Assembly: GCA_003508835.1 (NCBI GenBank)
Contig: PUFA01000027.1
Location: forward strand, 8,432,001 to 8,496,000
Source: Eonycteris spelaea
Lineage: Eukaryota > Chordata > Mammalia > Chiroptera > Pteropodidae
DNA: 64,000 nt
Direction of reading: 5' to 3'
Positions 1 through 13,200 of this stretch are shown here, in pieces. A program made the position numbers and the translations under genes. The notes under the pieces were generated by a model. It was not told the DNA's origin. It ran no database searches and saw nothing but the letters and a program-made list of their open reading frames with translations. Within the stretch, counting starts at the first letter, position 1, and each line of letters begins with the position of its first letter.

Positions 1-520
1 GTAAGAGATAGGGACTAGGATATAGGCAATATCAATTCGTGTGATAATCATACAGCAGAGCTACAGAGTGCTATAGAGAACAAAGGATGAGCAACTACAT
101 GCTATCAAGAGGCCAGAGAATGACTCCAGGGGATGGAAGTCACATCTACACCAAGAGCTGAAGGTTGAGCAGGAGTTGTGCATGTGAGCTGTGGGGAGTG
201 GGGTATCTGTAGGCATTTGTGGAACGGTGTTCAGGTGGAGGGAATAGCAAGTGAAAACAAAGCCCAATTTGGGAGGAGAGGGGAATTTAGAATAAGTCAG
301 TATAGCTGGAATGTAGAGCTGGAGATGAGAAGTTTTAACAGATATGACTTGATTAAGATCGTTGAATTTTACGATGGCCTTTAAGCCGTGTTACCAGGTT
401 TGGACTTTATTCTACTTTTAGTTGGTTAAAAATAAAAGCATTCTAAGCATGGTGTGATATGATCAAAATATATTACTGATGTCTCTATCTATATGGCACT
501 GAAAGCTGATCAGTTAGATA
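1..520. repeat. Ancient mammalian dispersed repeat (family unresolved)
   Basis: The block resembles the old mammalian repeat whose consensus carries a 'gagggaacagcaagtgcaaag' type string; here positions 236-256 read ggtggagggaatagcaagtg. The same family seems to recur at 41.64-42.24 kb and in pieces near 29.4, 34.8 and 44.8 kb. It is heavily diverged and continues off the left edge. The 68-codon frames here on either strand have no recognisable content. I cannot name the family with confidence. Confidence 0.4.
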
Positions 521-689
521 GTTACTGAGGGGTATAAGCTAGACCAGCTATAGAAATCAGAAAATTAGAGTGACATATAAGAAAATTAGATGGTCAGAAT
601 AGCATAATTATAAGATCAATTTGATATGAAAAGCATAAGAAAAGGATCCAAGCTAATAGCCATTTGGTAAGAAGACTTAAATATTTTCT

Positions 690-1330
690 AAATTGATCTA
701 TCCATTCCATGCCTTCCCCTTGCTCCCTCTTATTCCAAGCTACCTCCACCTGTCTAGGGATGACTGTAGGAGTAGCTTCTTGTCTGGGCACCTCAGACCC
801 ATATTTTTTCCTCTTCAATTTGGTCACTTCATCCACAGTGACCTTTTAAAAACAACATCTGACTATTCCTGTCCCTATGCATAACTCTTCATTTTTTACT
901 CTTAAAGACTAAAATCCTTTAAAGGCTTCCAAGGTTAAGCTCAGTCTCTCTCCACAGGAAACATTAACCTGTGTCTTAACCCTCTCTCCCACTCAATATA
1001 CCTTCCTTCAGCTCCTAAAATATGTCGCAGTTCATCCATCCTTAATCATTTACATGTGTGATTTCCTCCATCTGATGCTCTTCCTCCTTTTCTTTAATTC
1101 TCTGCAATCTTTAACATGTTGAAATCTCCCTTCCACAGGAAAATCCCTCTTGACTCTGCTATTACTGGTTCCTGTCTCTCCCAAGGCCAGAATGCTCACA
1201 GTTCCCAGAACATTCCTTCTGTCTTTTACGTCAAGACTCTATACTCATGAGCACCGAGACTGCCATTGCATTTACATAGTAAACACTGAATACATGAAAC
1301 AAATATTTGTTCTGTCAATAAATTAGTGGT
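690..1330 (+). repeat. L2 LINE fragment, plus strand
   Basis: Pyrimidine-rich sequence follows the order of the L2 ORF2 3' part: a 'gtgaccttttaaaaacaacatc' type segment near 838, then the 'aaaatcctttaaaggcttcc' segment near 910 and C-rich text to about 1170, with a tail-like stretch ending near 1330. The copy is very diverged and has many indels. It is ancient and non-coding; no L2 protein frame is open over any useful length. Confidence 0.5.
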
Positions 1331-1459
1331 GCTATTTCCTGAAACAGAGAAAAGATGAGCAGAAAATGCTATGAGGGATAAGATGATGAGTATGGTTTTC
1401 TGTAGGTTGGGTTTGAGGTGTCTGGACATCTGAAAGGCAACTGGGATACTGATCTAGAG

Positions 1460-1642
1460 CAATGGTTCTCAAACTGTGGTGCTTGTCAGAATCACCCATA
1501 AGATTTGCTAAAGTGCAGATTATTTGGCAGCACCTCAGAGTTTCTGATTCACTGTATCTGGGGTGGGGCCTGATAATTTACATTTCTAACAAACTGAGGT
1601 GATGTTGATGTTGCTGGTTCAGGCACCACACTTTTAAAACTG
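1460..1642. mobile_element. MER5A-type hAT-Charlie DNA transposon relic
   Basis: The element begins CAATGGTTCTCAAACTGTGG and carries the typical internal string TCTGGGGTGGGGCCTGATAA. It is 183 bp long, close to full MER5A length. It is flanked by an 8-bp target duplication with two mismatches, atctagag (1452-1459) and atctgggg (1643-1650), as expected for a hAT insertion. It encodes nothing and was mobilised in trans by a Charlie transposase. This is an old insertion in the placental lineage. Confidence 0.85.
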
Positions 1643-1799
1643 ATCTGGGGAACAGAAGAGGGGTGATCTGGAGATAGGAAGGAGTCATCTGTCTAAAGAG
1701 AACAGAATTCATTTTAAAAGATGAAATCACTTAGTGTGAATCAGAATGAAAAGGATAGTATCCTGGGAAATATCAGCATTGAAGGACAATCAGAGGATC

Positions 1800-2545
1800 T
1801 TGTGTAATAAAGAATTTTCTGGCTCTAGTCTCTGGTTCCCAGAGGCAGGTCTAGTTCCTTGGAATTTCCCAAATGAGTGAGAATGTTTTCGTTATTTATC
1901 GTAGGACCTGATAGTTTATGCTAATTAAGTGACACATAGTGTGCCTCCAAGTGGTCTGTGCTAACTAGATAATAGGTCTGTGCCATATCACGAAGACCAA
2001 CCATGTGGTAGAAGGTTGAGGTTTTAAGCTTCATGATACTCGCCCAACTTCTGGAAATTCAGCCTTGCAGCCAATGATTCAATCAATCATATCTATATAA
2101 TAAAATACCAATAAAAGTTCTAGACACTGAAGTTCAGCTGAACTTCCCTGGTTGGCAATATTCTGTATTGTCACATATTGATATGCCAGGAGAATGACAA
2201 GTTCTGACACCACAGGGAAAGAACGATAAAAAGTTTGTGTTAAAGACCTTTTCTGTCCTTGTTCTATGTTTTTATTTGGCTGGTTCTGATTTGTATCCTT
2301 TTGCTATATAAAACTGTAATAGTAATTATAGCAGTTTTCTGAATTCTATGAATTGTTCTAGCAAATAGTCGATTCTGAGGGGTAAGTGGAAACCCCCAAA
2401 TTTGTAGTCAGCTAGTCAGAAGTGGGAGTGCACTGGGGACCCTGACCTCATGGCTGATATCTGAAGTGAGGACAGCACTGTGGAGAGACTGTACCTTTAA
2501 CCTGAAGTTTGGCGCAACTTTGGCTTGTTGGTTTCAGAAGTCACT
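1800..2545 (+). mobile_element. Old LTR-like sequence (ERVL/MaLR-type, family uncertain)
   Basis: The run has LTR-like features: an AATAAAA string near 2100, a segment reading gctggttctgatttgtatcc near 2280 followed by a polyadenylation-like region, then text close to LTR ends I remember (ctgatatctgaagtgaggac near 2455, and 'ctgtacctttaacctgaag' near 2490). I associate this with the MER21-like group of ERVL LTRs, but the name is tentative and no clean TG...CA termini or target duplication could be defined. No viral coding sequence is attached. Confidence 0.45.
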
Positions 2546-3289
2546 GAGGAGGAAGAAAGGTCAGTAAAGGAAACTGAACTAGAGCAGCCAATGAGGCAGG
2601 AGGTGGACTAGGAGAAAGAATCATGGAAAAGGGCAGAAAAAAAAAAAAAACATTTCAAAAAGTGCCTGTGCACCAGGTTTAAGTATCACTCTGTGAAGGT
2701 TGGTGATGACGGCAGCATACAGGTGATGGCCGGAAGTAGCATGTATGGTATGATCTCAATTTTAAAGTTGCATTCAGTGTGTTTGCATATTCTAATAACT
2801 TTTTTAAAAAGTCAATTGTGATCAACATTGTCAATTGCTCCTGTGAAGTTAGTAAAACCCAAATCTCACATTCATTGTACAAGATTCTTTTTTGTGTGTA
2901 ATGGGTGTAATAGTCAGAAGGAACATTCTATAATATTTTATTCCTAGAAAACATACATATTCTTATCACTAAAAATGAAAGACAGCAGTGTATTGAGGAA
3001 AAGAAAATAAAATTCCTCAGAAGAGTTTCTGAAATAATAAAAAATATACACTTCTCTAATTAATCATCTTTTCCCATACTTGCTAAAGCTTCTTACTCAG
3101 TGGTCCAATTTTTTTTTTTTAATAAGTATGTAAAACATTTAATCATGATAATAAAAAAGAAATCCAGCAGGATCCATATTTTGGCATAATTCAAGAAAGA
3201 TGGCATTGTTAATAAGTGTCTTCCTATTTTGTAAGATGATTCTGACAATATTTTGTGATTTTTAAGCAGTATATATACTTCATTATCAA
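2546..3289. other. Unassigned AT-rich interval
   Basis: No gene or repeat is recognised. The interval holds a 14-base A run (2637-2650) and a 12-base T run near 3109. The A run is not preceded by any retrocopy or SINE that I can identify. Confidence 0.5.
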
Positions 3290-3560
3290 TTTAAAAACTT
3301 TATTAGAAGTAGAATTAACTCAAAGTGTATGTATACATTTGAGGTATTTAGTAATATTGTCTGATTGCCTCCAGTAAATTTGTGGCAAGTCATATTCCCA
3401 TATTTCTTGAATAAATGGTATCCTTACCAATGCTGAGTTTATAATTATTCATGTACACATGTATATACACACATACATATCAACTAATTTAACACATAGA
3501 CAATACGTCTGGTACTCTTTAATTATTTGGCTAAAAATGTGTTTCCCTTGTGTTAGTTTT
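3290..3560 (-). mobile_element. Old L1 3' fragment, antisense
   Basis: The order of short matches (a 'caaagtgtatgtatacattt' block, an 'attgcctccagtaaatttgtg' type block, then 'taccaatgctgagtttataatt') follows the antisense of the ORF2 end of old L1M families. Substitution level is high and there is no open frame. Strand and class are moderately supported; the subfamily is not. Confidence 0.4.
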
Positions 3561-5065
3561 CTTTTATAGATGCTTTTTCATATCCTTTGAGTATGATATG
3601 AATTAGAATTAGAGTAACATTAAAAATGATATTTAAAAAAAATATGCTGCCCACCAAACCCATGAGAAGCATTATTTAATTTTTAATTCACAGCTTATTG
3701 GGTTCCAGAGTGATTCAAAATTGGGCTCTAGAGTGATTCAGAATTAGTTTTAAAAGTTATTTAGTAGAATCACATGGAAGTGCAAGTTATAAAATACTTG
3801 ATGGTTTATAGAACGATAGCTAAGTATCTGTTAATAGTACTTCTGAATCGGAAATGGGCAAAATCTGCTAATGTAACACTAACATATGTATTCATTAAAT
3901 TAACCTCAATTTTGACTCCTTAAATATTAGTTTTCTGACAACATGTATATATATATTTTTTTCTGACAGTATTGACAATACTTGGACAAATTGCAACCAG
4001 GAATGTTAGCCTTATGTTTAGGAAAATTTCATTCGCTAAATCAAAAATACTAAATTGACAAGGTAAAGCACCATTAAATCAGGAAAAAATGTGATTTGGA
4101 GCAAAAAGAAAATCATTTTAATTGTATATTGTCCTTTATAATGGTAAACTGAAACTGATCTATTTAGAATAAGAGTCCTCAAAAGGAAAAAAAAAATCAT
4201 AGGAAGCATCGATTTTGCCAAAATTGCCTGAAACATTCATTTGATATTCTGAATTAGTAGTTAAGTGCCCAGAAATATTTCATTTTTCATTAAATCAAGT
4301 TTTCCTTCTGACTACGAACAGTACTAAATAGCATCCTTGTATTCTAATTATGTATTCAGCCTGCTGATTCAGAACCAGAAAAATTTTTAAAAAAATATCT
4401 TCCCTTAGCATTTTCTCCCTGAAGTTTATTATTTCTTCTCACCTCCACTTCCTCTTCTTACATATTTTTGTCCTTGTCCTGGCTTCCTGGCAGTCTCCTT
4501 TTCCTTGTTTTTGCCTTCTGCTTCATTCCCAGGGCGAGATTATAGTCTTCCTGGAGCAAATTGTTAATGGTATTTTGACGTGAATTTTGTAAGAAATCTA
4601 CACAGAAAAAGTCTACCACATCATGATAGAGAAGAGGCATACAAAATATTTTATTTCCCATGACGAGTGCTTTGTTGTTCTATTTTTGTCATTTCAGTAA
4701 TCTATGACGATAAATAGGACAATTGTGCTAAAATTACTGCTCCCTGCAAGTACCCTCTGTTTACCCTCACCACCTCCCTCCCTTCCTCCTCACTTACTTT
4801 TTCCCAAAAGACTCATGATGGGATTTAGAACATTTAAAAACATTATCCAGTTTAAGGATATAAACAGAATATATTCAAAAGTTCCCAACTGCCTCCAAAT
4901 TTTAAATGTCACACTTTCGCTACATGAAATTGTACTCCTTAGACCTCTATATTCTATTAGGGGGAAAAAAAATTAAGAAAACTCTGTGGGAAACTTTCTG
5001 TGCAAACTACTGTGATGTGATAAGGATGGATTTTTCATGAGGTCAGCTACCAAGAACCATGCATT
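3561..5065. other. Unassigned interval with a small imperfect tandem duplication
   Basis: No gene seen. At 3698-3742 two adjacent 22-23-bp units differ at about three positions (attgggttccagagtgattc, attgggctctagagtgattc). The 90-codon frame at 4704-4976 and the 67-codon minus-strand frame at 4458-4661 run through low-complexity T/C-rich DNA and resemble no family known to me. Confidence 0.5.
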
Positions 5066-5069
5066 ATAG

Positions 5070-5170
5070 ATAGCACTGAGACATGTAAAGATGTTAATTG
5101 TATGTGAAAAGTACCATACACAGTGCTTGGAACACAGTAACACTCAATCAAATATTCTCTTTTTTCCCTT
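5070..5170 (+). repeat. MIR SINE, 3' part
   Basis: The segment ends with a recognisable MIR 3' end: cacagtgcttggaacacagt followed by aacactcaatcaaatattc. Only the last third of the element remains. MIRs are tRNA-derived SINEs of the early mammalian radiation that used L2 machinery. Confidence 0.5.
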
Positions 5171-5289
5171 TCCCTTTTCTTTCCCAGCCTTAGTTAGAAA
5201 TATTGTCATTTATGTCACTAAACATGTGGATCTATCTTGAAGTTAACAGTATAGAAAATAAGGTATTTTGGTCACACTAGTGCCTGTGA

Positions 5290-5870
5290 ATCAAGAAAAA
5301 CAAAAACTCCATCATGCCATTTTCTGCTTTAAAGCTTTTTTCAATGGCTTTTCACCACTTATCAGATACAGTTTGGGCTCCTTTGTTTGGCATCCCCTTA
5401 GTGTTTGAAATTCCAAATCTTATCCCTAAGATTATTAATAAAGAAAAAAATAAAAATTAAAACTTGATTCTTTCATTAAAAAGTTATTTCCGAACAATTG
5501 TTCTTTCATGCTGGAAGGTCTGTCCATTGCCTTTGTGGTCACTACCGTACCCCACACCGCCATCTTGGGTTATAACCTGGTTCATTCTGTTACGTCAAGA
5601 GCTAAGTCAAGAGCTAAGTCAAATGCGTCTCCTCAAAGATGCCTTCTGTGAGTGTCTGGGTTAAGTACACCTACCAGATATATCTGATCCTACTGTCATA
5701 CCACATTTTGAATACTTTGTTGCTGCTCTTATCTCTTAGCTTTCTTCATGGCCTCCTATGAGTTTCTTTTGGATAGAAACAATGTCCTTTAATCGCTGTG
5801 TCTCCATGTACCTTGGTCCTAACTCGTGTTTAAAAATTTGTGTTGACGAGATGGATGATAAGGTATGTAA
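5290..5870 (+). repeat. L2 LINE fragment, 3' part
   Basis: The segment is pyrimidine-rich and follows the order of an L2 3' end: a 'gcttttcaccacttatcaga' region near 5348, then 'atgccttctgtgagtgtctg' near 5638, and 'aatcgctgtgtctccatgtacc' near 5792. An inserted A-rich stretch lies at 5425-5460. A 12-bp unit, gtcaagagctaa, is tandemly duplicated at 5594-5617, a local slippage event inside the relic. Confidence 0.5.
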
Positions 5871-8459
5871 TATAACAGGGGGCATAAAGAAGAGAGGCTA
5901 CACTCTGAGTTAGAATCCACAGGATTATTTGACATAAAGCTACCTGCATGAATGTTTCTTATATATGTATGTATTTTGTTTCAAACATTGAAAAATTGAG
6001 AGGTTATTGTCTTTTGGGGGGAGAGGAATGGTAAAGATAATTTAAGTGGAAGGAACTATAACTTTTAACTTAATAAAAACAAAGGATAAGAATTAGCAAT
6101 ATGCTTTAATGCAGTCTTACTACAATACCATTGGCAATATAAACCATCTTTCCAGCTGAGTGATTTTGGGATACTTTAAATTCATGATCTTATGATACTG
6201 CTTAGGAGGGTTCTTTTTTTCAGAGTGTTTTATAAACTAACTGACTTCCACTCCCCACAGTGCAGGGGGAAAAAATGAAGTCAGGGATGAATAGTGAGCC
6301 CAATACCAGTGAGATAGGTTCTAATTTGGTCTGTAGTGCCTGACCCTCAGGCCTTCTCCATGTTAGTGGTTGTGGGTATCGTGTGTAACTGCTCTATGAT
6401 AAAAATAAGACTGTGGCATCATTTAATTAATTAGACAAGAGTATATTTAGAAATAAAAGCTCTTCAGTTTCCTGACTGCTAATGGTAGAAAATGAAGTAT
6501 AATAAATATACTCCAAGCTTTGATGAACCCTACTTTTGATTAATAAGCAGATGTGAATGGCCCTCCATAATGTGACAGCCATTCAGTTGATCCATCTAAT
6601 TAGGGATTATAAAAGCAAAAGGGACTCCTCTTCACTTTGATGACTGAATTTTCTCTTGAGTCATTTAAACTGCTCAAATGGCTGCTCAGAATAATGTTGG
6701 CAATGTTACATGTGGTGTTCAATAAGTGTCTACATATTCATGTGAGGTGTGTCTAATGAATACTTTTATTTTTGTTTGGGCACTAGATAGAGATGAAGAG
6801 GATGAAATATTGGGAAGGGACAATGATTTCAAACTATATAATTCCCCATCAAATGCCCTGCAAAGAGTAGATTTAAATTATTTATAACTATTGATCGAAA
6901 ACCCATTTGACATCACATTTATTCATTGTCTGCTTATTCCAGTATGAGGTACTATAAAAAAAGACTAACCATTACATTAAAATGTACAATAGCTGGGAAG
7001 CCATGCATTTGGAGTATGCGATAGTTCTCAAGCAATTCTGTGCTGCATACGAGATAATTATATGTGCCAAGACTCTAACCTTAATAAAATGGTATAGAGA
7101 AATCTTAAATAAAACACGTAGAAGAACCACAAAGAAAACATGTGTGACACTTTGTCCTTTTTTTTTTTTTTCTTTTCAAAGAGAAACAGAGGGAGATGTC
7201 TCCCAGTCTGGAATAAAACAGTCAGGAGCTAGGGATGCAAATACTATTGGGCCTTCAGCCTGTCCTTTCTATTTCTCTGTTTCATTCCTTCCTGCCTTTC
7301 TCATCTTATGCTTAATCATATTAGTTGGTGCCATTCAGAAACCATATCAAAATGCCACGTTACGGGAATGATAAGATGGTATAAAGAGCATAATATTAAA
7401 TTCAATATTTTAGAAGTTGAGACACCTATGGGTGGCTTTAAATTTTATAAAGGAAATATCAAATTAAGTCTGACTATTCTTCCAGTGGTTAGAAGCTTAT
7501 TTTTCATAAAGTAAGATCTATCTTGGTGAAAGCAAATAAATTATTCATAGTATGTATTCCAGTCCTTCAGAAAATGGCATAAAGAATTTGAGTTTTGTAT
7601 AAGTGCAAATAACTCATTTGTTAATGACCAGAGAAAGTGTTAGCCTAGTAGTTCAGACACAATAGAGAGTAGTGGTTCAATTTCTGCATTACACTCAGTG
7701 AAAAATACTTCAGTAAATATTTTCCACATTTTATAAACATATATAAATGCTACACCATGCTACTTTGAATCACAGAGTTTTTAGATAATAGATTTTTTTG
7801 AAAGTACCATCTGGTAAATTAGTTAAAGGAAGATATAAGCCCCCTTTTTAAATGTTGACAATTTATGTAGACAACATGAAATTTGATATACTTTTCAGTG
7901 TACTTGGTTCTTAAATTTGGAAGAGAAAACTTGGTAAACCATGAAAATATGAGAACTTATATTTTTTTGCTCAGAAACAATATCGTGATCGACCTGGGAA
8001 CATGGGCCATCTTAATTATGAATCGGTATCTTGCTGTAGTCAAGCTGTGGAATTTTACAGAAACTACACATCAGGAATAAAATAGTGTACAGTGTCAAAT
8101 ATAGCACCAGAAATACAAGGCTTTCAGTGTACAAAGTTAGAAATTTCTGAGGATTGTACATGGCAATATTTGGGACTACCTAAATTATGAATAATGAGAA
8201 AGGAGTCAATAGTTTTGTTTAAAAAATATTTCAATTGATAAATATTTTTTACTTAGAAAACTTTCACTTTCCATCCTTCCTCTAACAGTTATCCCCATGG
8301 CCGGCATTATATACACTGTGAATGTGGTTCTCTTGAATGTTCACTTGAAACTATGTATCTTAAATAATTACTAATAATTTTTTTTTAAGCTGCAGGGACA
8401 TTACAAAAATAGCAAATGTGTTTTTAAGATCATAGTTCATTTCCAAGTCCACAAAGCTT
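5871..8459. other. Unique AT-rich interval, no gene
   Basis: No exon or repeat is recognised. A 129-codon plus-strand frame at 6982-7371 is the longest in the window. It spans a T-rich tract coding for phenylalanine runs and shows no domain, so I treat it as chance. The 6410-6740 part is listed separately as a possible regulatory block. Confidence 0.5.
6410..6740. promoter_or_regulatory. Candidate conserved non-coding block with homeodomain-type cores
   Basis: The sequence is low in obvious repeat content and has several TAAT-type cores: atttaattaattagac near 6421 and catctaattagggattataa near 6594, with a ccattcagttgatccatc segment beside it. This composition is common in developmental enhancers of vertebrates. 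No conservation data are available to me, so this is inference from composition only. Confidence 0.2.
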
Positions 8460-9515
8460 TTGTGTGGGACGAGCAGACACTGGGACTGGGGGATGCTGGC
8501 CCTGCCCGGGAGTGCCAGGAGTTTTTATGCTCCAGGATGTCTTTGTGTCTAGTGACCACACCCTTCAGACCATCATCCAGGAAGCTGAGATGTATCTGAG
8601 CTCAGACCTCTGTCTCTGCCCTGATACTTTCCCTCTCTTTTCTGCTTGCAGTTGCTGAAGGAATCATGCTTAAGTCCTGCTGTCTTTATTCTTTGCTGGG
8701 TCCTCTGCTTCATCATGGCAAGCAGTCCAGGTCTTGGGGAGTTGGGACAAAGCCTCTGCCCTTCTCTGAACCTCTGGACTTAAATTTCTGATACCTGTCC
8801 TCCATTCCACTTCAAGCCTACCTAAATTAGTCAGAACTTTTCTTTCCCTTTTAAATCTTGCCTCTGGGTATTAAGGAGAGGGTAGCTACGCTGACTGTAC
8901 CTCCTTGCTATTAACTGGCAGAGCAACCCTTCTCTCTTGTTTTGATTCCTGCTTTTTGAGGAAGGAGTTTATTATGATTTTCGACATGATTTCTGAGCAC
9001 CACAGCCCTTTGCCTAGAGCACTTTGGTGAATAATCCACATCCTCTATGTTTTTATGGGGCCAATAGTTAGATATGTGGTTGACTCAGATGGCTCTTCCT
9101 TTGATCTTTAGCCCATTAAAATTGATGACAACCAGAATCATGCTTCTTTAGACTTCAAAGCCGTGATAAAACGGAATCCTTTGGACTCAGAAGTCCTCTT
9201 GTCTCATCAAAGATTAATGTTAATATTTCCCTGTATTGTGAGACTGACTACATAGATGATATTCCTGTTCAGTTGATTCCTAAGGAAGACCTTGAGAAAG
9301 TCACTATGTGTCATTGGAAGTGGAGCACTAGACACCTCAGTCACCGACCCAAGATAGATTTCCTGCTGATCTGGCTTATCAATCAGTCTTACTTTAGTGA
9401 CAGGATTCATCCCTGCCGGCTAGTGCTTCATACACACATAACAGGTTCTGGGAGTGTCTTGCATGCTATACACTTGGGTCTGTCACCTACTACATACATT
9501 TTATATAACTAATAA
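8460..9515. other. GC-richer block of unknown origin
   Basis: The block is visibly richer in G and C than its surroundings and ends in ataactaataaaattaag, which resembles a weak polyadenylation context. A splice-acceptor-like string, ctcttttctgcttgcag, occurs near 8635-8651. Open frames are short (64-79 codons) and no protein family is recognised. It could be an old retroviral internal fragment, a decayed retrocopy or 3' UTR-like sequence. I cannot choose between these. Confidence 0.3.
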
Positions 9516-9594
9516 AATTAAGATTGTTTTAGAACTATGAATATGTGAAAGATAAGAATGAATTTGTTTAAGACTGATAAAAAAAAAAGTTACT

Positions 9595-10235
9595 TCTTAC
9601 AAAACACCACGGCCTCCTGCTGATAGCACTGGTCAAGCCACTAGGCTTGGACCGCAGCTCCCCACCATGCCAGGGCTTGGGCTAGTTCTTTATTGAGCAG
9701 AATTCCTGATGAGGTGAATCCTGCTGCAAGCTTTCTGTGTCTAGCAGCTGCAGTGTCAAGGCGTGGGTGCCTGACCATAAGAAGGACTTGACTTAGCCTC
9801 ACATATGTTGAGCTGGCAGGCTAGGGCTGGAGACAAGATTCTGTGGCCCCTCAGCAGAACTCATCTGGGAGGAGTCTGTCTTCCCTGTGAGATAGCTGTG
9901 CACCACTCCAGAGTGACGGGGCGAGGGAGCCTGGCATACCTGCCCGTGATCCTGAATCTGTGAGCTTCCCCAGTGACCGCTCCTCCAGCAGTTCAGTTAT
10001 ATGCCCACCTGGCTGATTATCTTACAGATTGCTTTACATTTTTGGTTTCTATTGTGTTGCTGAGAAAAGTGCAAATACTGAATACTTTCTTGAAAATGAG
10101 ACAGTTTGTTCAACTCATTCTACAAATGCCTCACTTTTGTACAACTCATCCTGCCCACTGTGAGCTAAAGAATGTACTGGGATTGTCTTACGGTAATAAC
10201 AGACTCTGCTATCAGTCTTGAGGGGTAATAAGAAC
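9595..10235. other. Second GC-richer block of unknown origin
   Basis: This block runs from accacggcctcctgctgata to about 10235 and has islands of G/C-rich sequence in an AT-rich setting. The 82-codon frame at 9973-10221 has no recognisable domain. The composition suggests an old LTR or retroviral remnant, but no TG...CA ends or target duplication could be defined. Confidence 0.3.
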
Positions 10236-13200
10236 TATTCCCCAATAGTGATAATGAAAAGATCGATGTGGTAAGAAAAAATACAAAAGGCATTGGGAGA
10301 GTGACAGAAGGAAAAGAAATTGCTTTCATTGGCAGTTTTTTTTTTTTAACAAGGCTTTTTGATGACTTTAAAGATTAAGTGTTTAAAGGTTAACTGAATG
10401 GCATTTCACGTGGAAGTGGGAAATAAAGTGGGAAATGAGTTTGAGTGGAGTGAAATGTTTATGGGAGGTATAGTAGGAAACTGATGTTGAAAGACAAGTT
10501 GCATCAAGACCACAGAAAGCTGTGGATGCCTGACTAAATCACTTTAATTTTATTGAAATTAGTTCCCGGGAAGATTAATCTGGCAGGGTATCTAAAAGGG
10601 TTTGGCATTGGAAGACATGTCGCAAGGCTGACAGAATCTAGGTGAAAGGTTTTAACTTCTCATGCTCCTTGGTTTGAGTAGTACAAATAGGAAAATAAAA
10701 TCTAGCCTACATAGAATGATATGAGAACGATATGAAATAATAACTAGAACTCTTTTTTACTAGAGCTGAGCAGAACAACATAATAATGGCCATTATCAGA
10801 GCTAATGCAACAAGGCATATAAATGTATTAAATATAGCAGTATACCTTGTTAAACTGTCTTGATTTTGTGCTTGTACCACTTGAATTTGTGCTTTGAATA
10901 TTTATATGAATAAGTGGGTCAACAAACATGCTTGAAATCTCCACCAGTCTTCATGCAAAGATAGTCATTGCAAAATGATACCTGCCTTTGTCATTTTACT
11001 TATTATTACCAGTCTAAGTGCTTCCAAAAGGATTGGATATACTTATGATTAAAGATTAACAAAAACATCATTAAAGTCAGGGTAAAGGGTCAATGAAAAT
11101 TACTATGAGTCAGAGCAAAATTTCTCCTTGTGATTTCAGGTGGGCAAGACAAATATTGTTGTGATAAATTATAAACCTCAGTAGTAAATGGTTTGGAAAA
11201 CATTTTTTTCTGATGCTGGGTGCTGTGAGAAATATATTGCTTATTATAAAAAGGACATTGAATAAAAATAGACAGTGTTGTCAGTCAATCTGAGTTTTAC
11301 AGAGGGTAAAATGGTTCTTTATACAGTTACTTCATATAACTTTTGACGAAAACCAGGAAAGAAAAGTGAATTATAATTCTGTGAAGCCACTTTTGTGGTA
11401 AATTATAGTAATTAATCCATATGTAGATTCTCTGGTGATATGATTTGGTAAACTTAAGGATACTAGCAGAGCTTCTCAAAATGTAATCTGCACCATCGCC
11501 TGTTGAAAACAAGGACTTCAGTCCCACCAAAGCAGAAATACATATTTTTAATATTACTCCCAGTGATTGTATGTGTATGTGTGTTCTCTTAAAAATTTAA
11601 GAACTAGTGATCTTGAGAAACAATTGAATAGCTTGTCTCATAATCTCTTTTCAATGTATATTTTCTTAAATAAGATTTTGAAAGAAACGCGAACCAGTGT
11701 CTTCATCACCAGTTAACATGTTTTCTAAATTCAGGTACTTTCTATTTTTGAACAATAGAAGATCTGTATGTTTGGGATGACAAAGTTGGTCTTGTGTTAT
11801 GAAGAGCTTGCCTTGTATGCTTGCCTGGGTGGATGTCACCTTTCCTACTGTAAGTCACGTCCTAGACTTCTCAGCTAGGGAAGACCTAGGAAAAAAAACA
11901 AGATTTGCCTCACCTTGAATATTAATAATTAAAGGTATGAAGTAAAAAAGGAAAAAAAAAACAACTTAACTTAATTATTTAAAAGAAAAAATACGGTTTC
12001 AGATATAAACTTTTTTAATTATGACAGGTAATATCAGTTGATAACATGGACAACATCATATATACATTACCAATCCCTTGTAAAAAAATGTGTAGATAAA
12101 TAAAGGAGCCAGTGAAATTTACATACAGAAGAGCTTTCCTCTAATTCTAGCCTCATTAGAGAATACTGCCCTACTTTTCTACGATGGTCAGCATTATCCA
12201 ACCTGGCAACATCTTTGTGTAAAACCCAAAGAGAAAGCAGTTTGGGACATTACCTGCTGTCTACATTGAAAAGTTATCAGCTTTCCAGAAATGTTGAGGG
12301 CATTAAACTCCTTCCTCTAGAAGCCATGTTATGGTATCCAAGGTCAGCTTTAATTTCTTCCTGACTGAGAAAGAACAAGAGCATTTCATTATACCAACTG
12401 GGATTTTATAGGCAGGAGACATGTAGATGCATAAAGACTGGTACTTTTGCTACAATTGGGGGCAATGTTTAGCTTTGCTTATTTGAGTCAAGTTGATTTC
12501 TCATATATCCAATCCTTGCTAATAGGATTTATTGTTTGAATAAAAATCCTAAAATTTTGGATAAAAGTTAGCTTTTATTTGATCTGTTTAGTGATTATGG
12601 ACATAGATATACTTTTCTGTTTCTTTGTAAGAGAAAATGATTAACTCGTCACGTACCATGATTTAAATGAGCAATTTTAAATAAGCTCAAGCAATTTGAA
12701 TATAACTTCTGACTCCATCAAAAACTTGCATGTAAGATAGCTACATTCTGTTTGCCCAAGTATAACACAAAAGTAAAATTTTAGTGGTTTAAAATAACTG
12801 CTGAGCACCAGTGAACAATGAACCCTTTTTGGCATGAGTAGTATCAGGCTAAATAATATGAAGCAATAGTATTTTTCTTTTTCGATTCCACATTTGTCAG
12901 ATATCTCATCTCTCTTACCTTTACATGTCAGTAGCAATTGCATGTAAGATGTTTTTACAGTCTTCTTGGAATATTGCTGTGTTTTCTTCCTTTCTCTTCA
13001 TTCTTTCCTTCTTTCTTTCATTAGAATTATGTGAGCTGTCATTTCTTTTTCAGGGTTTTATTTCTAATACTCTCCCTGTTTCTCACACCTATCTATGTTG
13101 GTACAGGGGTTTAGAATGCATGTGCCCAGACTTAAGGCTGTACTATTTCTGTTCTAAAGTTTAAATTTAATAATGCAATCTTTATCATTTATGATAAAGT

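Noticed and set aside
6982..7371. Longest open frame (129 codons)
   Set aside because: It crosses a T-rich tract translated as a phenylalanine run, has no domain and a frame of this length is expected by chance in 64 kb of AT-rich DNA.
8635..8660. Splice-acceptor-like string as evidence of an exon
   Set aside because: Pyrimidine tracts before CAG are common by chance here and no open frame or donor site follows.
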